From contig BCJJ01000052.1 of assembly GCA_039545355.1 (NCBI GenBank), forward strand, positions 1-64,000: a stretch of 64,000 nucleotides of DNA, in the 5' to 3' direction. This DNA comes from Trichosporon coremiiforme (Eukaryota > Basidiomycota > Tremellomycetes > Trichosporonales > Trichosporonaceae). The first letter of the stretch is position 1. Each line of letters opens with the position of its first letter. The position numbers were made by a program, and so were the translations under genes. Positions 45,001 through 57,049 of this stretch are shown in pieces. A model generated the notes under the pieces. The model was given only the letters and a program-made list of their open reading frames with translations. It made no database searches and was not told the DNA's origin.

Positions 45001-46656
45001 CTCGCCCTCTCGATGAAGTGCAACACTGTCATCTGTTGCCGTGTCTCGCCGCTGCAGAAGGCCCAGATTGTGCGCCTCATCAAGGATAACCTCGGTGTCA
45101 TGACGCTCGCGATCGGTGACGGTGCCAACGATGTCTCCATGATCCAGGCTGCCGACGTCGGTGTCGGTATCTCGGGTGAGGAGGGTCTGCAGGCCGTCAA
45201 CTCGTCCGATTATGCCACTGCCCAGTTCCGTTTCCTGAAGCGCCTTCTTCTCGTGCACGGCCACTGGTCTTACTTCCGCAACTCGACCATGATCTGCAAC
45301 TTCTTCTACAAGAATGTTGTCGGTATCGGAGTTCTGTTCTGGTACATGATCTACTGTGGCTGGTCTACGACATACGTCTACGCGTACGTGTACCTGCTGT
45401 TCTGGAACGTGTTCTGGACGCTGTGTCCCGTCATCGCCATTGGTATCTTCGAGCGCGACGCCGACGAGGACTCGCTCATGGCCTGCCCGCCCCTCTACCG
45501 CTACGGACGCGAGGGCAAGTACTACAACTGGCCGCGCTTCCTCTACTACCTGTGGGAGGGAGTGTACCAGACGGCTATCATCTACTTCATTCTCTGCTAC
45601 ACCTACCACGTCACGACCACTCGGGGCGACGGTTGGGAGGTGTACAAGGACGAGATGTCGACGACCATGGCGATAGGAGCTGTCATGGCCGCGAACCTGT
45701 TCTCGGGTCTCAACATTGACGCTTGGTCGTGGTGGGTCGTGTTCGCCGTGTGGGTCGGTCCCTTCCTCATCTGGGTCTTCACTGCGATCTACTCGATTGT
45801 CCCGCCGACGACCTACTTCTCTGGCGTGTATGGTAACGACATCTTCCTTTTCCGCTCTGCCGCGTGTTGGTTCGGCTGGCCGTTCGTGCTCATCATGTCG
45901 CTCATGCCGCGGTACCTGTACAAGTACTGGCGCCAGAACTTTGGCACAAACGACATTGACCTCATGCGTCTCGTGCGCAAGTACAACCCGAACGTCAACG
46001 TCTACACGGATCCGCGTCTCGGTGGCCACTTCAAGCGCGAGGTGTCCGAGGTCGAGGCTCCGCTCGACCGGTACCCGACCGACGGCTTTGGTCACCACTA
46101 CAACGACAACTTTGAGATGATGGCGCAGTACGATGAGGGCAACACCTCGGACAGCTTCCAGATGGACGACATGCACCGCCGCCCGTCGACCGACTCGCGG
46201 CACGCCGCCGACCACCCAGTACCGCAGTACACTGGCGCGGCGACGCGGCCGTCGTTCCAGAGCGCGCGCCCGTCCTTCCAGTCGGCCCGCTCATCAGGCC
46301 GAGGTAGCGCTATCGACATGTCGACGGGCCTGAGCCAGCAGCCGTCCCGCGGCTTCGGGTTCACGATGGAGGAGAACGGCGTGGCGATCCGACGCATGCA
46401 GAGCCGGCTGTCGCAGGCCTCAGTCGAGCGCGGAAAGCACTACACGCTCCGCCGGCTTGCGGCGCAGAACCGCCGCCGCAACGCCGAGAACACCCCCAGC
46501 GACCCCAGCACGTCGCCGTTCGGCAAGCTGCGCACGCGCGCCGGCTCCATCCTCAAGGGTAGCCGGAACCGCTCCTCGACGCTCAAGAGCCACAACACGG
46601 CCACGTCGTCCGAGATGCACGGGCTCAGCGAGACGCTGGATGACCCGCGGCCGTGA
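42008..46656 (+). CDS. P4-ATPase phospholipid flippase, Dnf type
   Basis: Moves aminophospholipids or lysolipids to the cytosolic leaflet of plasma or endosomal membranes, usually with a Cdc50-family partner. Exons 42008-42845 and 42926-46656 (80-nt intron) give 1522 residues, close to yeast Dnf1. TM1 lies near NIFFLFIAILQFF. A Lys-rich insertion precedes the actuator domain, whose LDGETNLK loop is near residue 301. The phosphorylation site FSDKTGTLT has its Asp at about 537, the nucleotide-binding KGAD is near 738, and the hinge GDGANDVSMIQ is near 1010. Several TM segments follow, then a long Ser/Arg-rich cytosolic tail. SWNLSDDLGQIQYIFSDKTG is typical of the family and the C-terminal membrane region resembles Dnf1 more than Drs2. 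An upstream in-frame ATG at 41936 would add 24 residues. Large antisense ORFs here are shadows. Confidence 0.95.
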
Positions 46657-49119
46657 GCGACACAAATAGACCAGAGACGACCCCCGAACGACTACAATTC
46701 TTTAATACCCGCACACACACACATATAGAGCGTGCCTCCGGGACGCAACGGCACTCGCACCCGTAGGGTGGCTGACAATAATCAATTATTCACTTTTGAC
46801 ATCTATCCCCCTTGGTCTCTTTGACTGCCAGTTCATTTTTCTTCGTTCGTCCGACTTATCTCTCTTTCTCTTCTGAAATTGCCTAGGACTCGGAAAACAA
46901 GTGTATGAGTAGGAGTTGGGTGAGGATAGGTTCTTTTAGATTGCTATGCATATGGATACCGCGCACCACGGGCGCAGCGAGCAGGAGTGAGCGTAGCGCG
47001 ACTGGAGGGCATGAGAGCGAGTGGATCAGCAGTATGCCATCATGGCACGAGCGATTAGCAGCCAGTCGCAATGGGGCCAGAGGAGCAGAGTAGTCCCGCT
47101 GATCTGCAAGGCGATGCATAACATGAACGTGCTTGAAGCGAGCTTACCCGTTGAAGGGAAGTGTTGGGCCAATACCAGACCATGCGCAGCCAAGAGATCT
47201 CGCTCTCGAGCTATTCTTGACTACTTTTACTCGAAATGCTCGGCTTTTCTCTTGATACTTTGAATATAGGCATGGAGTATTCTGGGCCAAATCTGGGCAC
47301 CGCCTTGCGATCGGATCCGTTATCAACAGCGACTTGCGCGTTGCGCGTTGCGCATCAACGATGATCCCCTTTGTTCGGGAGGTGCTCGGCGCAGTTGACA
47401 TCGCATCGCTTCTGGGATCTGGCTAGTGATTCTCCGGCCTCCGGCAGGTTCGGCGAACTGCTCACCGCAACCGCTGCATGCACTGCAGGCACCAGTCGCT
47501 ACCGCCTTACAGCAGATTTCTCGGCACGTTGCAAGCCCTTCCACAAGCCCACAAGCCCGCCACTGCGCTGCATCGCCACCTCGATCTGGCCAGCTTCGTT
47601 CGGCCCCTCTTCGCTTGTCCGGTCATCTTCTTGAGCAGCCAGATAGAGACGAGACGTGGCTGTAGCGAGTTAGACAGCGGGAGTGCCGCCTGTCCCGCCC
47701 TCGTCTCGAGGGATAGTCACTTCAAGGTCGCACGAGAGCAAGGACGGATAAGGTTCGGCACATTCACGCCCTCCGCGGCGTATGGCCCTGTGCATCACGT
47801 TCCTCAGATCTTCAGCTCGCCGAGTGCTGCGTACGGTGCGTGCTGCGCTACACTCCGGTACCAATGTCTACCGGAACGCACCAAGTGCGACTTTAGCGCG
47901 TTTCTCTGCGTTCCGAAACACAGGACATGCCGGACGGTACACTGCGCTAAAGGAGCTGCGGCAAAGCCGGCATCCCTTAGCATTACGGGCCTCTCTTGTT
48001 CGCCGCACCAGCCGAGTCTGTCCTGGCACGCTGTTACGGCTGCTAGCATCTTCGCCACATCTCTTGGAGCCTTCGTAGCGGTGCACTCAGAACACACCAG
48101 GCCAGTCTCGACTATGAAGTGGAGCTCGGCCTTTCTCAGATCGGAATCTCGGCGACGGGGGTCTGGGCCAGATGTCCAGAAATCGCAGTCGCCAAGCCAT
48201 TCATTGCAGAGCTATGATATCAGCGCACTAATTTTGCATGACGCACCCCCAAGGAGGTGTGTCGTATCTAGGGTTAAAATCGTGAAATCCTTATGTGTCG
48301 CTTGTCTCTTGCAGGTCACCACTAGCATTCGTTTGTGAGTCGGGCCGCAGCAGTGGCTCCAAAGGTAAACATATAGGCGCATTAGGCGCCGGGACAAATG
48401 CACACTACGGCACAACGGCACCACTGGTAAGCTGCTTTCGGACCCTTCTATGGACCCTGAATTTGACGCGTACCAGGAGCACAGGTAGGAGCAGACTTCG
48501 TGTCCCTCTCGACGCAGGCGTCGCTGGCTTGGCACCAATGGATTGGCCACCCACCCATCTCCGTCACGCCTGGACGGCCGCCGCGCTCTGACGACGCAGT
48601 CTGCATGTATTGCTGAGAGTGGGTCCGAGCTTGACCGCCTAGATCCCCGTCGCTTGGCCCACTGCCCGAGCCAGCTCTAAGCCTGTGGGCTTGGGGCCAG
48701 AGGAGGAGGGCCAGGGGCTGCGCTTGTTTTTGTGTGCCCAGAGCCAGTGCCGCGGTGCCGGCTCCGATCGGCGCAGCGACGTAAGAATGCAAAGCAACGT
48801 CTGTTCTTGGCCTGGCCTATTTTCATCATCACCATCATCCCTGTCACCGCTACCGCTTCGTCTGCCCCGCATTCTCTCTCTCTCTCTCACTCTACTTTCC
48901 CTCTTCTTTTAATAACGACCCACGACGTGGTCTTAAACGCACCCTCCGACACACTCCTTGCACTGCTTCATTGCTCTTGTTTCACTACCGATATCGACGA
49001 CCTGACGCCAAGCCGAGTGGCGCTCCAAGCACACGCGCCCCACTGTCTGCACTTGTCTGACCCAGCCAGCTTCGGCAGCCTAACGACTCCCACTCCATCA
49101 CTCTCTCTACCTACCCATC
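46657..49119. other. Intergenic region between flippase and PL14-like gene
   Basis: 2.5 kb. A 286-codon forward ORF at 47478-48338 has no motif and uses codons unlike neighbouring genes, so it is not called. The segment at 48830-49119 is pyrimidine-rich (CTCTCTCTCT-type runs) and probably forms the promoter and leader of the following gene. Confidence 0.5.
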
Positions 49120-50310
49120 ATGCTCTCGCGCCTAGCTCTCGTCGCCGGGCTCGCGGTCGCCGCCGCGCAGAGCGCCGACCCCACCGACCTCGCGAAGACT
49201 CTCGGCCTGACGGAGAACTACGTGTACGAGTTCCCGGCCCAGCCGCTCGAGCAGGATCCCGCCGACTCCTTCCTCTACGACAACTGGCATCTGAATAGGG
49301 ATCAGATCCAGTTCGGCGCAGGCGACATCACGTTCCAGTCTGACCCGGCCGGCGGAAAGCGACGGAGCTTGGCCGTTCGCGCCGAGGAGGACAAGGAGAG
49401 GAAGAAGGAGAAGGAGACGTCGACGAGCTCGGCCCCGACACCGAGTGGGACCGGCGCCGCCGCCGCCGTCAAGGACAGCAAGACGTCGCTGCGTATCGAG
49501 TACCCGGCGGGCTCTTACTCGAATGCGACGGGCGGCACTCAGTTCTACTCCCAGCCGCTGAACGCGACGTCGGACACGCCGAAACCCGCCGACGGAGCGA
49601 GCACGAACGGCAACTTTGAGCGCATGCTGCTCTCGTACGACATCTTCTTCCCCTCCGACTTTGAGTAAGTTAGGCGCCCCTGCATCAGAACTGACGCCAG
49701 CTTCAACAAGGGCGGCAAGCTTCCCGGCCTGCGCGGTGGCGACGACCCGCACGGCTGCTCCGGCGGTCATTACCCCGAGGACGGAGGGTGCTTCTCGACG
49801 CGTCTGATGTGGCGCGAGGGCGGTCTCGGCGAGGTGTACGCGTACATCCCGAAGAGCGGCATCAAGGACTTCTGCAAGAAGAAGGGCATCTCCTGCGACG
49901 CCGACTACGGCACGTCGCTGAACAAGGGCTCCTTCTCGTTCCCGCGCAACAGGTGGCAGACGATCTGGCTCTACGTCGAGCTGAACAAGATTGGCACCGC
50001 CAACGGCGTCGTCGCGCTCTACGTCGACGGCAACCAGAAGTTCAACATGACCAATCTCGAGATCAGGCAGAACGACCACGTCGACTCCATCGGCGGCCTG
50101 TACTTCTCAACCTTCTTTGGCGGTAACGACCAGTCCTGGGCCAGCCCGACAAACCAGTACACGTTCTTCCGCAACATGCAGATCTTCGCTGGTCTCGGCG
50201 AGAGCCAGCACCCCGGCGACCCGGTTAGCGCCGCGACGAAGAGCACGCCGAGCTTCGCGTTCGCGGCCGCTGCTGCCGTCTTCGTTGTGGCCGCCTCTGC
50301 GTTCTTCTAA
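49120..50310 (+). CDS. Polysaccharide lyase 14-like secreted protein, GPI-type tail
   Basis: Resembles fungal proteins with the PL14 fold, which cleave uronic-acid polysaccharides by beta-elimination; the substrate is not known. Exons 49120-49664 and 49701-50310 give 384 residues. Residues 1-17 are a signal peptide (MLSRLALVAGLAVAAAQ). An Arg/Lys/Glu and Ser/Thr-rich insert (AEEDKERKKEKETSTSS) lies near 85-110. The family core follows: LLSYDIFFPSDFDFNKGGKL, PGLRGGD, CSGG, FSTRLMWREGGLGEVYAYIP, then FSFPRNRWQTIWLYVELN, and near the end GLYFSTFFGGNDQSWASP. Several sequons (NAT, NMT) suggest glycosylation. The tail FAFAAAAAVFVVAASAFF after a Ser/Thr-rich stretch looks like a GPI-anchor signal, so the protein is probably on the cell surface. 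It may act on capsule or wall glycan. Confidence 0.82.
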
Positions 50311-51756
50311 GCGCGCAAGTCTCTCGCGCGCATATGTCTACGTTTGGCACGTTGGTTACGCCTGCGCTAGCCCTATCCTTGCAATTCAAACTTCACAACG
50401 AGTGCGACGAACCCGCATTCCGCACATCCCCGCCAGCCTCCTTGGAATAGAGGCCAATTATAGATGTCCATACACCATTTTTTGTTCTGTACTACGTACG
50501 CGTACATTTTGCATGCAGCCATAGCCTTAGGCGTGAGCGGGAGTGAGACAGCGGCTGCCGCGAAGGTGGAGTGGAGTGTGCACAGGTGTGCAGACAAGTG
50601 CAGACGCATGGCCAAAGATAGCCCTCCTGTTCGCGACCGATTTGCTGCGGCAGCGGCAGTGCGGCGCTAGAAGCGCAGCTCAGCGGGGGCAGTGCACATT
50701 CGCTTCGATCTGCCCCAACGTCGATCTGGCAATATCAAGAGTGATCAGTTTCAGCCGCCAAACATGAGCGCAGCCGTTATCTCCCCAACCCCCTACGCAC
50801 CCAGCAACGAGCAGTACCAAGAGAAAAATCCATAGAAAGAAGAAGATGTCGGCCCTAAGCGAAACCGCACCGTTCCCGATGCGCGGCCAGAGAACCGCGC
50901 AGAGGTGACCAACGGTGCAGCATTTTAACAGGCTCTAGTTATTCTTCTCCAGCGGCCATTGAGTTTCTCTCCACGGTGATTTTGAGAAAAGGAGGATCTT
51001 TGGTTTTAGCTGGAGTTTGCGAATATGTATGAAGACCTCAAGATTCGTGCCATCGTCGAAATTTATACCCCGCTGGGCAGGCTGAGGCTCGCACCTACAT
51101 GGTGCGAGCGGTGTCCTCCACCATGCAACCTGAGGCACGAGCTATGGTGGAGGCATGGATGTCCAAGTGCCACAAACTCACAAAGGCACGCGGAGTTCCA
51201 GAAGCAACGTTATTGCCGATCCAAAATTCTATCACAGCCAACCCAAGCCAAACGGTCAACGGAAGCAATTCGACCCCTCCGCCCAAGCAAGCCCCTCGCA
51301 CGCAGACTGTCGAGAGCTACAAGCCGTCTTGCTCAGTCCTCCTTCACCCGTCAACCCCTTTCGATACGTGCGTAGCGTGCTGAGTGCTGTGGACGACGTG
51401 CTGACATTATCGCTCGACATCACCGGATACTACGACCTTTCATTACCCTTGCTCCTTCTTGAACGAAACGAAACGAACACTGTGTTGTGGAATTATCGCC
51501 GATCGACAAACGACTTGCACAAATCGACACACGACCGAATCCGCGTATTGTGAATTTTCTGCTGCTGCTCGGACGGAACATCTGCTCGGACACGGAATAC
51601 TCTGCGCACTCTGCTCCCGTTGTCTGCACCGAAACTGGAACGGAAATTGGAACTGGAAACGGACTTGTGATTCTACTTGCAACCCTGGGACCTGGAAATT
51701 TTGATCGTGTACCCTCTATCGATATCAACGCGAACCGACAATCTACAGAACCAAAA
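50311..51756. other. Intergenic region upstream of eL36
   Basis: 1.4 kb with no supportable gene. It should contain the eL36 promoter toward its right end. Short ORFs on both strands carry no recognisable motif. Confidence 0.5.
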
Positions 51757-52291
51757 ATGGCTCGCACCAACGTCGCTATCGGCCTCAACAAGGGCTTCCC
51801 TACCACCGCCATCCCCAAGGCTGTCAAGCCCTCGCACAAGAAGGGCATCAAGACGTGAGTCGGAAGGGAAGGAAGCTGGATTTGGGCTAGGCAGAGGTGG
51901 AAACACAGGACGGCGAGAGGGTCTGCAGTGTCTGAACACTGGAAACGGGTCGTCCTGAACCGTAGATTCTGGCGAGTCTGCTGCAACATCAAACATTGCA
52001 GGCCTCTCCACCCGTGACCTCTCTCCGCCCAACCAGCAACCTCCAGCCATGTTGATGTAACCCCCTAGCTAACCACCCAGCGAGAAGAAGATCTTCGTCA
52101 AGTCGATCATCCGCGAGGTCGCCGGTTTCTCCCCCTACGAGAAGCGCGTTATGGAGCTCCTCCGTAACTCGAAGGACAAGAAGGCCAAGAAGCTCACCAA
52201 GAAGCGTCTCGGCACCCTCCTCCGCTCCAAGCGCAAGGTCGAGGAGCTCTCGTCCATCATCCAGGAGCAGCGTCGCCAGGCCGGCCACTAA
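51757..52291 (+). CDS. RPL36: 60S ribosomal protein eL36
   Basis: A structural protein of the large ribosomal subunit. Exons 51757-51854 and 52081-52291 give 102 residues, the normal length. The N-terminus [17 protein letters not shown] is followed by [36 protein letters not shown] and [20 protein letters not shown], all family hallmarks, and many Lys/Arg for rRNA contact. The single 226-nt intron is long relative to other introns in the window, as is common in ribosomal protein genes. I searched it by eye for C/D or H/ACA snoRNA boxes and found no convincing set. Codon choice is strongly biased (AAG, CTC, GTC), consistent with high expression. Confidence 0.97.
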
Positions 52292-53086
52292 ACGGTTCCC
52301 CACCACCGGAACAGTTTAGGGAGCGGTTCATCGGATGTACTTTTTATGCACAGGAGCTTAGAGCTTACATACAACTTCTGGGCCGCGGCGTGCCAGACCT
52401 GGTAGGCTTGTCGCGGGGCATGAATCGGGTTGCCGGATACACTGGGGCGCGCCGAGCGCAGCGAGGCGTGGCGAGGCGTGGCGGACACACGGACGTGGTA
52501 CTGACGACTACTGATGGCTCACACGACAGCGCAACATGGCCGGCCGGTGGGAGAAGGGGGACAGAGGTCAACAGTGGCGAGACGGGGTATCGTCGATGTT
52601 CTCTTAGTTCATCCACAACACGGCTCGCCTCTCTCTTTCAGCATTTCAGCACACCCAACCCCTCAGACTTCCTCGCGATAGCACGGCGATCATCCTACAC
52701 GACCTGTGGGCCCCTTTAATTTGGGCATACTGGAGATATAGCTGGCAATTACGTCAGGACAACTGAGAGCCCGACCTCTCGCGGTCAACCCTTCTTGGTT
52801 GACCTTATCTCGTTTGACACCGACCAGAGGACCGCGGCGCAAACGTTCACCCAACCAAGCATTGACAGTCCAAGTCGGCACAGTGACGCACGGCTGATCT
52901 CGTTGAACGACGGCTGCAACCCATGCACATTGGAACAGATCGTTTGCATATCGCTACAGGCATGGGTATTAATACAGGTTTGGGGGGCTACAAGGGTCGG
53001 GGCGCCATCGGCGCCGGAGAGCGATATATCAACCCGTGCGGAGGCTTGGGTTGCGAGGCGAGCGGACTCGCGGCGAGGACTGGCTG
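52292..53086. other. 3' flank of eL36 and of the orphan gene
   Basis: 795 bp between two convergent genes. A short imperfect repeat (GAGGCGTGGC twice) lies near 52463-52482. No gene or RNA was recognised. Confidence 0.5.
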
Positions 53087-54378
53087 TCAGGGCTTTGCTG
53101 AGCTGACCGCCGGCGCTACGAGGAGGTGGGCGTCCAGGTATGTTGGTGTCTTGGCTTGCTTTTTGTTCTTGGCGGCGCCAGAAGCAGACACAGGGGTAGA
53201 GGCAGGGGTAGGCGTCGAGGGCTGCTGGCTGCGCTCTCCCAGGGGCAACCTCGCCTGCGAAGAGCCAGAGCGCATCGAAGTAATAGGCGTGATGGGCTTG
53301 GCTGGCCGACGCGGCGCACTGGAAGGGGTCTGCGTGTTGGTCTTCGTGTGCGGTTTGCCGCGGGAGAAACCGGACGGAGTGCCGCTTAGGATCTGTCGCC
53401 GTTCGCGCAACGGCGAGCGAGAGCGCGACGAGCCTTCGGTCTGAGACGGGGGAAGACGGCCGGAAGAGGTGATGGAGGTGTTGGCCGCCCCCTTGGAGTG
53501 CGAGGACACCTTGGGTCGTCGCGCCCCATGTACGGCAGCGTTCGCGACTGCAGCCGTGTTGATGGGGGTCTTGGACGTCTCAGACTCGTACTTCTCCACT
53601 TCACCCTTGTAATTGACCCAGATCACCTCCATAGCCGCAGCGGGGTCGTACGGATCAATTGACGTCCATGCTCTCAGAGGCAGCGTCTCTGGCCTCGGGA
53701 TGTACTTATCCACCCATGACCTGTCGTAAGGTTCGCAATCGGGTGGATAAACCCCGTGGCTGTCCTTGCCAGACTCCCAAACACTAGCTATCGCCCTACG
53801 CACGAATGGTTGGATGAAGTCGGGGTGGGCGAACTGCGCAAGCAGCGGCGTGTCGGGAAACACATGCTCAACAATCGCGTAGCACTTTCGTCAGCTGTGA
53901 ACCCATCGACTGCAGCAGAGAACGTACCAGCTTGTGGGCGTAGTTGATGACGACTTTGATCTCCCTGAACCACGCCTCAGGAGTCAGTGACGGCGAGTTG
54001 AACTGAGAACAAATTTGACGGATGAATGAGTTACTGTTCGGTATCAGCATGGTCGTACACTTCAGGATCTGTCATGATGAGAACGTCCGGGCCAACATAT
54101 ATCGAAGACGCTTCTGGCATATGTGGATGGCACGCACAGTTCGTCCGCCTTGTCAAACACAGCAAGCGCGAAGTCGGACACTCCGAGCTCGCTAATGGTC
54201 TCCGTCTCGATGGCCCGCTCCCACGCCAGGCTGCAGTCGCGTGCAGCATAGCTGACCCTCAGGCCATCTTCCCAGTCCTCGAACTGCGGCCAACCGAAGA
54301 CTACACTGCTCCAGTCAGAGCGTCAGAGCGGGGGAATAGCATCATGTCGGAGGGATACTCCGTTGGCCAGTCGGACAT
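53087..54378 (-). CDS. Orphan protein with basic Ser/Pro-rich tail
   Basis: Not recognised. Four exons (54359-54378, 54138-54305, 53928-54033, 53087-53866) join in frame to 357 residues through GT-AG introns of 53, 104 and 61 nt with plausible branch sites. The N-terminal ~170 residues look like a helical globular domain: VVFGWPQFEDWEDGLRVSYA, ISELGVSDFALAVFDKADEL, LTPEAWFREIKVVINYAHKL, PLLAQFAHPDFIQPFVRRAI. A conserved-looking block (PPDCEPYDRSWVDKYIPRP, then MEVIWVNYKGEVEKYE) follows. The last ~150 residues are Ser-, Pro- and Arg-rich, probably disordered and phosphorylated (RSRSPLRERR). The cyclin-like feel of the helices was considered but no diagnostic motif was found. Start and first exon are the least certain parts. 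Confidence 0.6.
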
Positions 54379-55011
54379 GGTTGATACAGTGGAAGCGAAA
54401 TGCCGGGTCCATGTGGGGAGGAAGAAGTGGCTGAGTCGATGAGTCGATGAGATGTTGATCGGACTTGGGGAATTGGAGCGTATGCAAGTTGATGGCGAAG
54501 TTATGTAACGGTCGACTATCAAACCAAGATGTTTGTTTACGCATGTTTACGGAAACGCCACCATGTGCTAACGGTTATCGGGTGTGCCTGGCGTTTTCGG
54601 CAGGGTAGGGATCCACGGCTCTGGTGCCTCGAAAGATAAGCCAAATCATCACCGCCCGTCGTAAACCGAATCAGCCTCGGAGGCGATTGAAGTGTTCTGC
54701 TCACCATCTGAAGGCTGGCGACAAAGGCTGGCGACTAGATGACTAGGTCGGCATGGCTGGCGAATGTTGTGCTGGGCACCGCCGTACTCGGCCGCTGACT
54801 CTCGTTCGCTCACCTCATCGTTTACTCACTTCTCGTACACTCACAAACTTCTCCACCAATAACTTCACTAACCCACTCCACCACTCCCATACCGTAGCAA
54901 TCATGCCGGCTTCGACGCCAGAAGTCGGAAAGCCTTGGAAGGTAAGAGGGTGGCCATACCCAACTGACATGGAGGCGGACACGCGAGTGTCGACCTTTCT
55001 CAGAGAACAGT
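54379..55011. other. Region between two orphan genes, with a possible orphan first exon
   Basis: 633 bp. A start-like ATG at 54903 opens a short reading (MPASTPEVGKPWK) that ends at a GTAAGA donor-like site, in good leader context with C/T-rich sequence before it. It could be the 5' exon of the following orphan gene, but no phase-compatible acceptor was found, so no coding feature is called. Confidence 0.4.
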
Positions 55012-55126
55012 GTTTACATTAAACATAATACAAAATTATATTATATAATTGCAACTTATATAATTGCAACTTTTATATAGTATATCTATACTAATAAGAA
55101 AAGGATTTAATTTAGTATTTAATTAT
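55012..55126. repeat. AT-rich island with perfect 15-bp tandem repeat
   Basis: About 115 bp of nearly pure A/T sequence in otherwise GC-rich surroundings. The unit TTATATAATTGCAAC is repeated perfectly at 55041-55055 and 55056-55070. The composition is unlike any other part of the window and resembles fungal mitochondrial DNA, so an inserted mitochondrial fragment is one explanation. An AT-rich intron or microsatellite-derived expansion is another. Confidence 0.75.
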
Positions 55127-55192
55127 GGTAGGAGCTTCCGTCAAGACCAAGCTTATGTAGCAGTGGGAATAGTGGCCAGCGCTCTTCGTGCA

Positions 55193-56043
55193 ATGGGTAA
55201 GAGAAAGGATGGATACACACATAGCGTCCGCGTTCGCCCAGGCTCCTTGGGCTTATGTTCTCGTGGCTATCTGGAGCTGCTTGAAGATCTTGGAGACGCA
55301 ACTCTCGGGGAAGCGGATGCGTTCCTCGCTGACCAACTCTCCAACTGTCCGTTCAAGTTCAAGTGCGAAGTCGACCTCGAGTGTTGGTTCATCAAGCGTT
55401 GTGGTGTCCTTATGGACCACCTCATGACCATGTGGGAGCCGGCAGGTCAGAGCCCCTCTCCGCCCCTCTCCTGGCAGCAGCAGACGATGGTATACCGGCA
55501 CCACACGGGTGGTATGGTGGTATGCGCAGTGCTGCCATGGACATCTCGATCCGCAGGGGAGAAAGGGTGCTCACGTCAAGTGAGCTGAAGCATGGCTTGC
55601 GGTTGACCCCAGCCCACTTTGATGCGCTGGATGGGCTGCGCACGAGAGAGGTGGCACTGTGGGTTCGCCCGTTTTACCCCGACGCCGCTCCCTCGACCAA
55701 CTCGGATCCCGACGGCAAAGGTGCAGCTACTAGCAGACTAAAAACGTCCTTCTACCACCACGGTGAGGTGATACCAATTCAAAGGGGCGCCGTCGGCAAG
55801 CGATCCATCCCAGCCGTTTCCTCCCGCGCCGAGAACACTGTCCCCGACCACGAGATGTTCAAGTTCTGGTTTGCCGACAGCTGGGACGGTCGATCAGGCG
55901 ATTTCTGTACCAGTTCACGACCTGTACGCAGGAATAGTTTCGATGGTGCGAAGCTCACCAAGATGGAAACAGCTGCCTTGCAGCTGATGACGGAAGCGCT
56001 TTGCTATGGCTGGCTGTCACGTTCGGAAAGAGGCACAACATGA
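55193..56043 (+). CDS. Orphan protein, low-confidence two-exon model
   Basis: Not recognised. Joining 55193-55445 to 55478-56043 across a 32-nt GT-AG intron restores one frame of 272 residues. The join reads MTMWEPAAADDGIPAPHGWY, which is better than either unspliced frame. Coding-like parts are GYLELLEDLGDATLGEADAF, CEVDLECWFIKRCGVLMDHL, MDISIRRGERVLTSSELKHG and HEMFKFWFADSWDGRSGDFC. No domain, signal peptide or membrane segment was recognised. The true start may lie further upstream, across the AT-rich island at 55012-55126, and the 3' end may continue through another intron into the coding-like frame at 56001-56381. It may be a lineage-specific gene or a decaying one. Confidence 0.4.
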
Positions 56044-57049
56044 AATTGGGGACCGTTGGTGCTGGACCCTCAAGGCGCAATCGACCTCGAGGCGGGCAAG
56101 CAGCCAAATGTCCGGAGATACTGTGGGGACAGAGTCTGGGTCTTGATCGGGCTGGTCGCCAGATTCCGGCACGTGCGAAGGAAGCGCCTAGCACCATAGC
56201 AGCGCAACGGCCAACATCCCCAGGCAAGCGGCTGCTGCACATGAAGTTCACTGTTCCGAGCCATCAGAGGACCAGGAATCAAGAACCGAAAGAGCACCGT
56301 GAGCTAGAGGCCATGACGAGGAAGATGCGGCTCATGGAGGTAGGTCAACGAGGGGCAGACGAGGCTGCACGCGGACTTTGAGGATTCGACCGCCGGTCTC
56401 AGATGAACGGCAATAGCCGGGCTCGAGTGACCAGGACCCTCCTTCTCTCCTCGCCCAACTGCTAGGGGACGCCTATCTCGCCCACAAGACGGACTCGGCG
56501 AGCGTCAAGGACTGGCCCGCAGCGACGCAACCCGTCAAGCCGACCCCGAAACAAATCTCCCGCAATCCGATCCATCTCTCCGAACACCGACCAGAACACC
56601 GTTGCGCCTACGCGTCCACTGAGCCCGTACGGCGACCAGCGGAGCTACCGCAGTCGAGGGCAGAGGGGCAAGGAGGGCTGCCACCGCAAAGCCTGAGCGG
56701 CCAGTGCGCGAGACGAACTCTGAGATGAACGGTAAGAAACGAGTCGGGGCCAAAGCATCGCTGCAAGCGGTGAACGGAGGGAAGGCGACCACAGCCCCTC
56801 CAAAAACATCCCTAAAAACCCGAGCGCAGGCGAGGCCGGCGAGTGGCGAGCACGAAAAACCCCCAGGGAAAATCAAAAGGAGCACGACGTCCTCCGATGC
56901 ATGACCATGTACCTCATCACTCGAGCAATGTCGACAGCTCGCATTGTAAAGCCCGCTGATGTCGTGAGTGTTGCGGTGCTGAACGGTATCGTCAGTAAAC
57001 CTCGCGTCAGTCCCTGGTCCGAAAGAACATGTGCATGCGTCCAACTCCC
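56044..57049. other. Interval downstream of the orphan ORFs
   Basis: About 1 kb. A forward frame to 56381 (KRLLHMKFTVPSHQ) may be a further exon or relic of the preceding orphan gene. The reverse ORF starting in the next gene's last exon has no motif. Nothing firm can be called. Confidence 0.4.

Noticed and set aside
44857..46215. 452-codon minus-strand ORF
   Set aside because: Also antisense to the P4-ATPase, with low-complexity Val/Glu/His content typical of shadow frames.
47478..48338. 286-codon plus-strand ORF in an intergenic region
   Set aside because: No motif, high Cys/Ser/His content and codon use unlike neighbouring genes; probably a chance ORF.
51855..52080. Possible intronic snoRNA in eL36
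   Set aside because: A TGATGT-like C box and CTGA D-box-like words exist but in the wrong order and without a terminal stem.
53928..54305. Cyclin-like reading of the orphan gene
   Set aside because: Helical pattern is suggestive only; no diagnostic cyclin residues could be identified.
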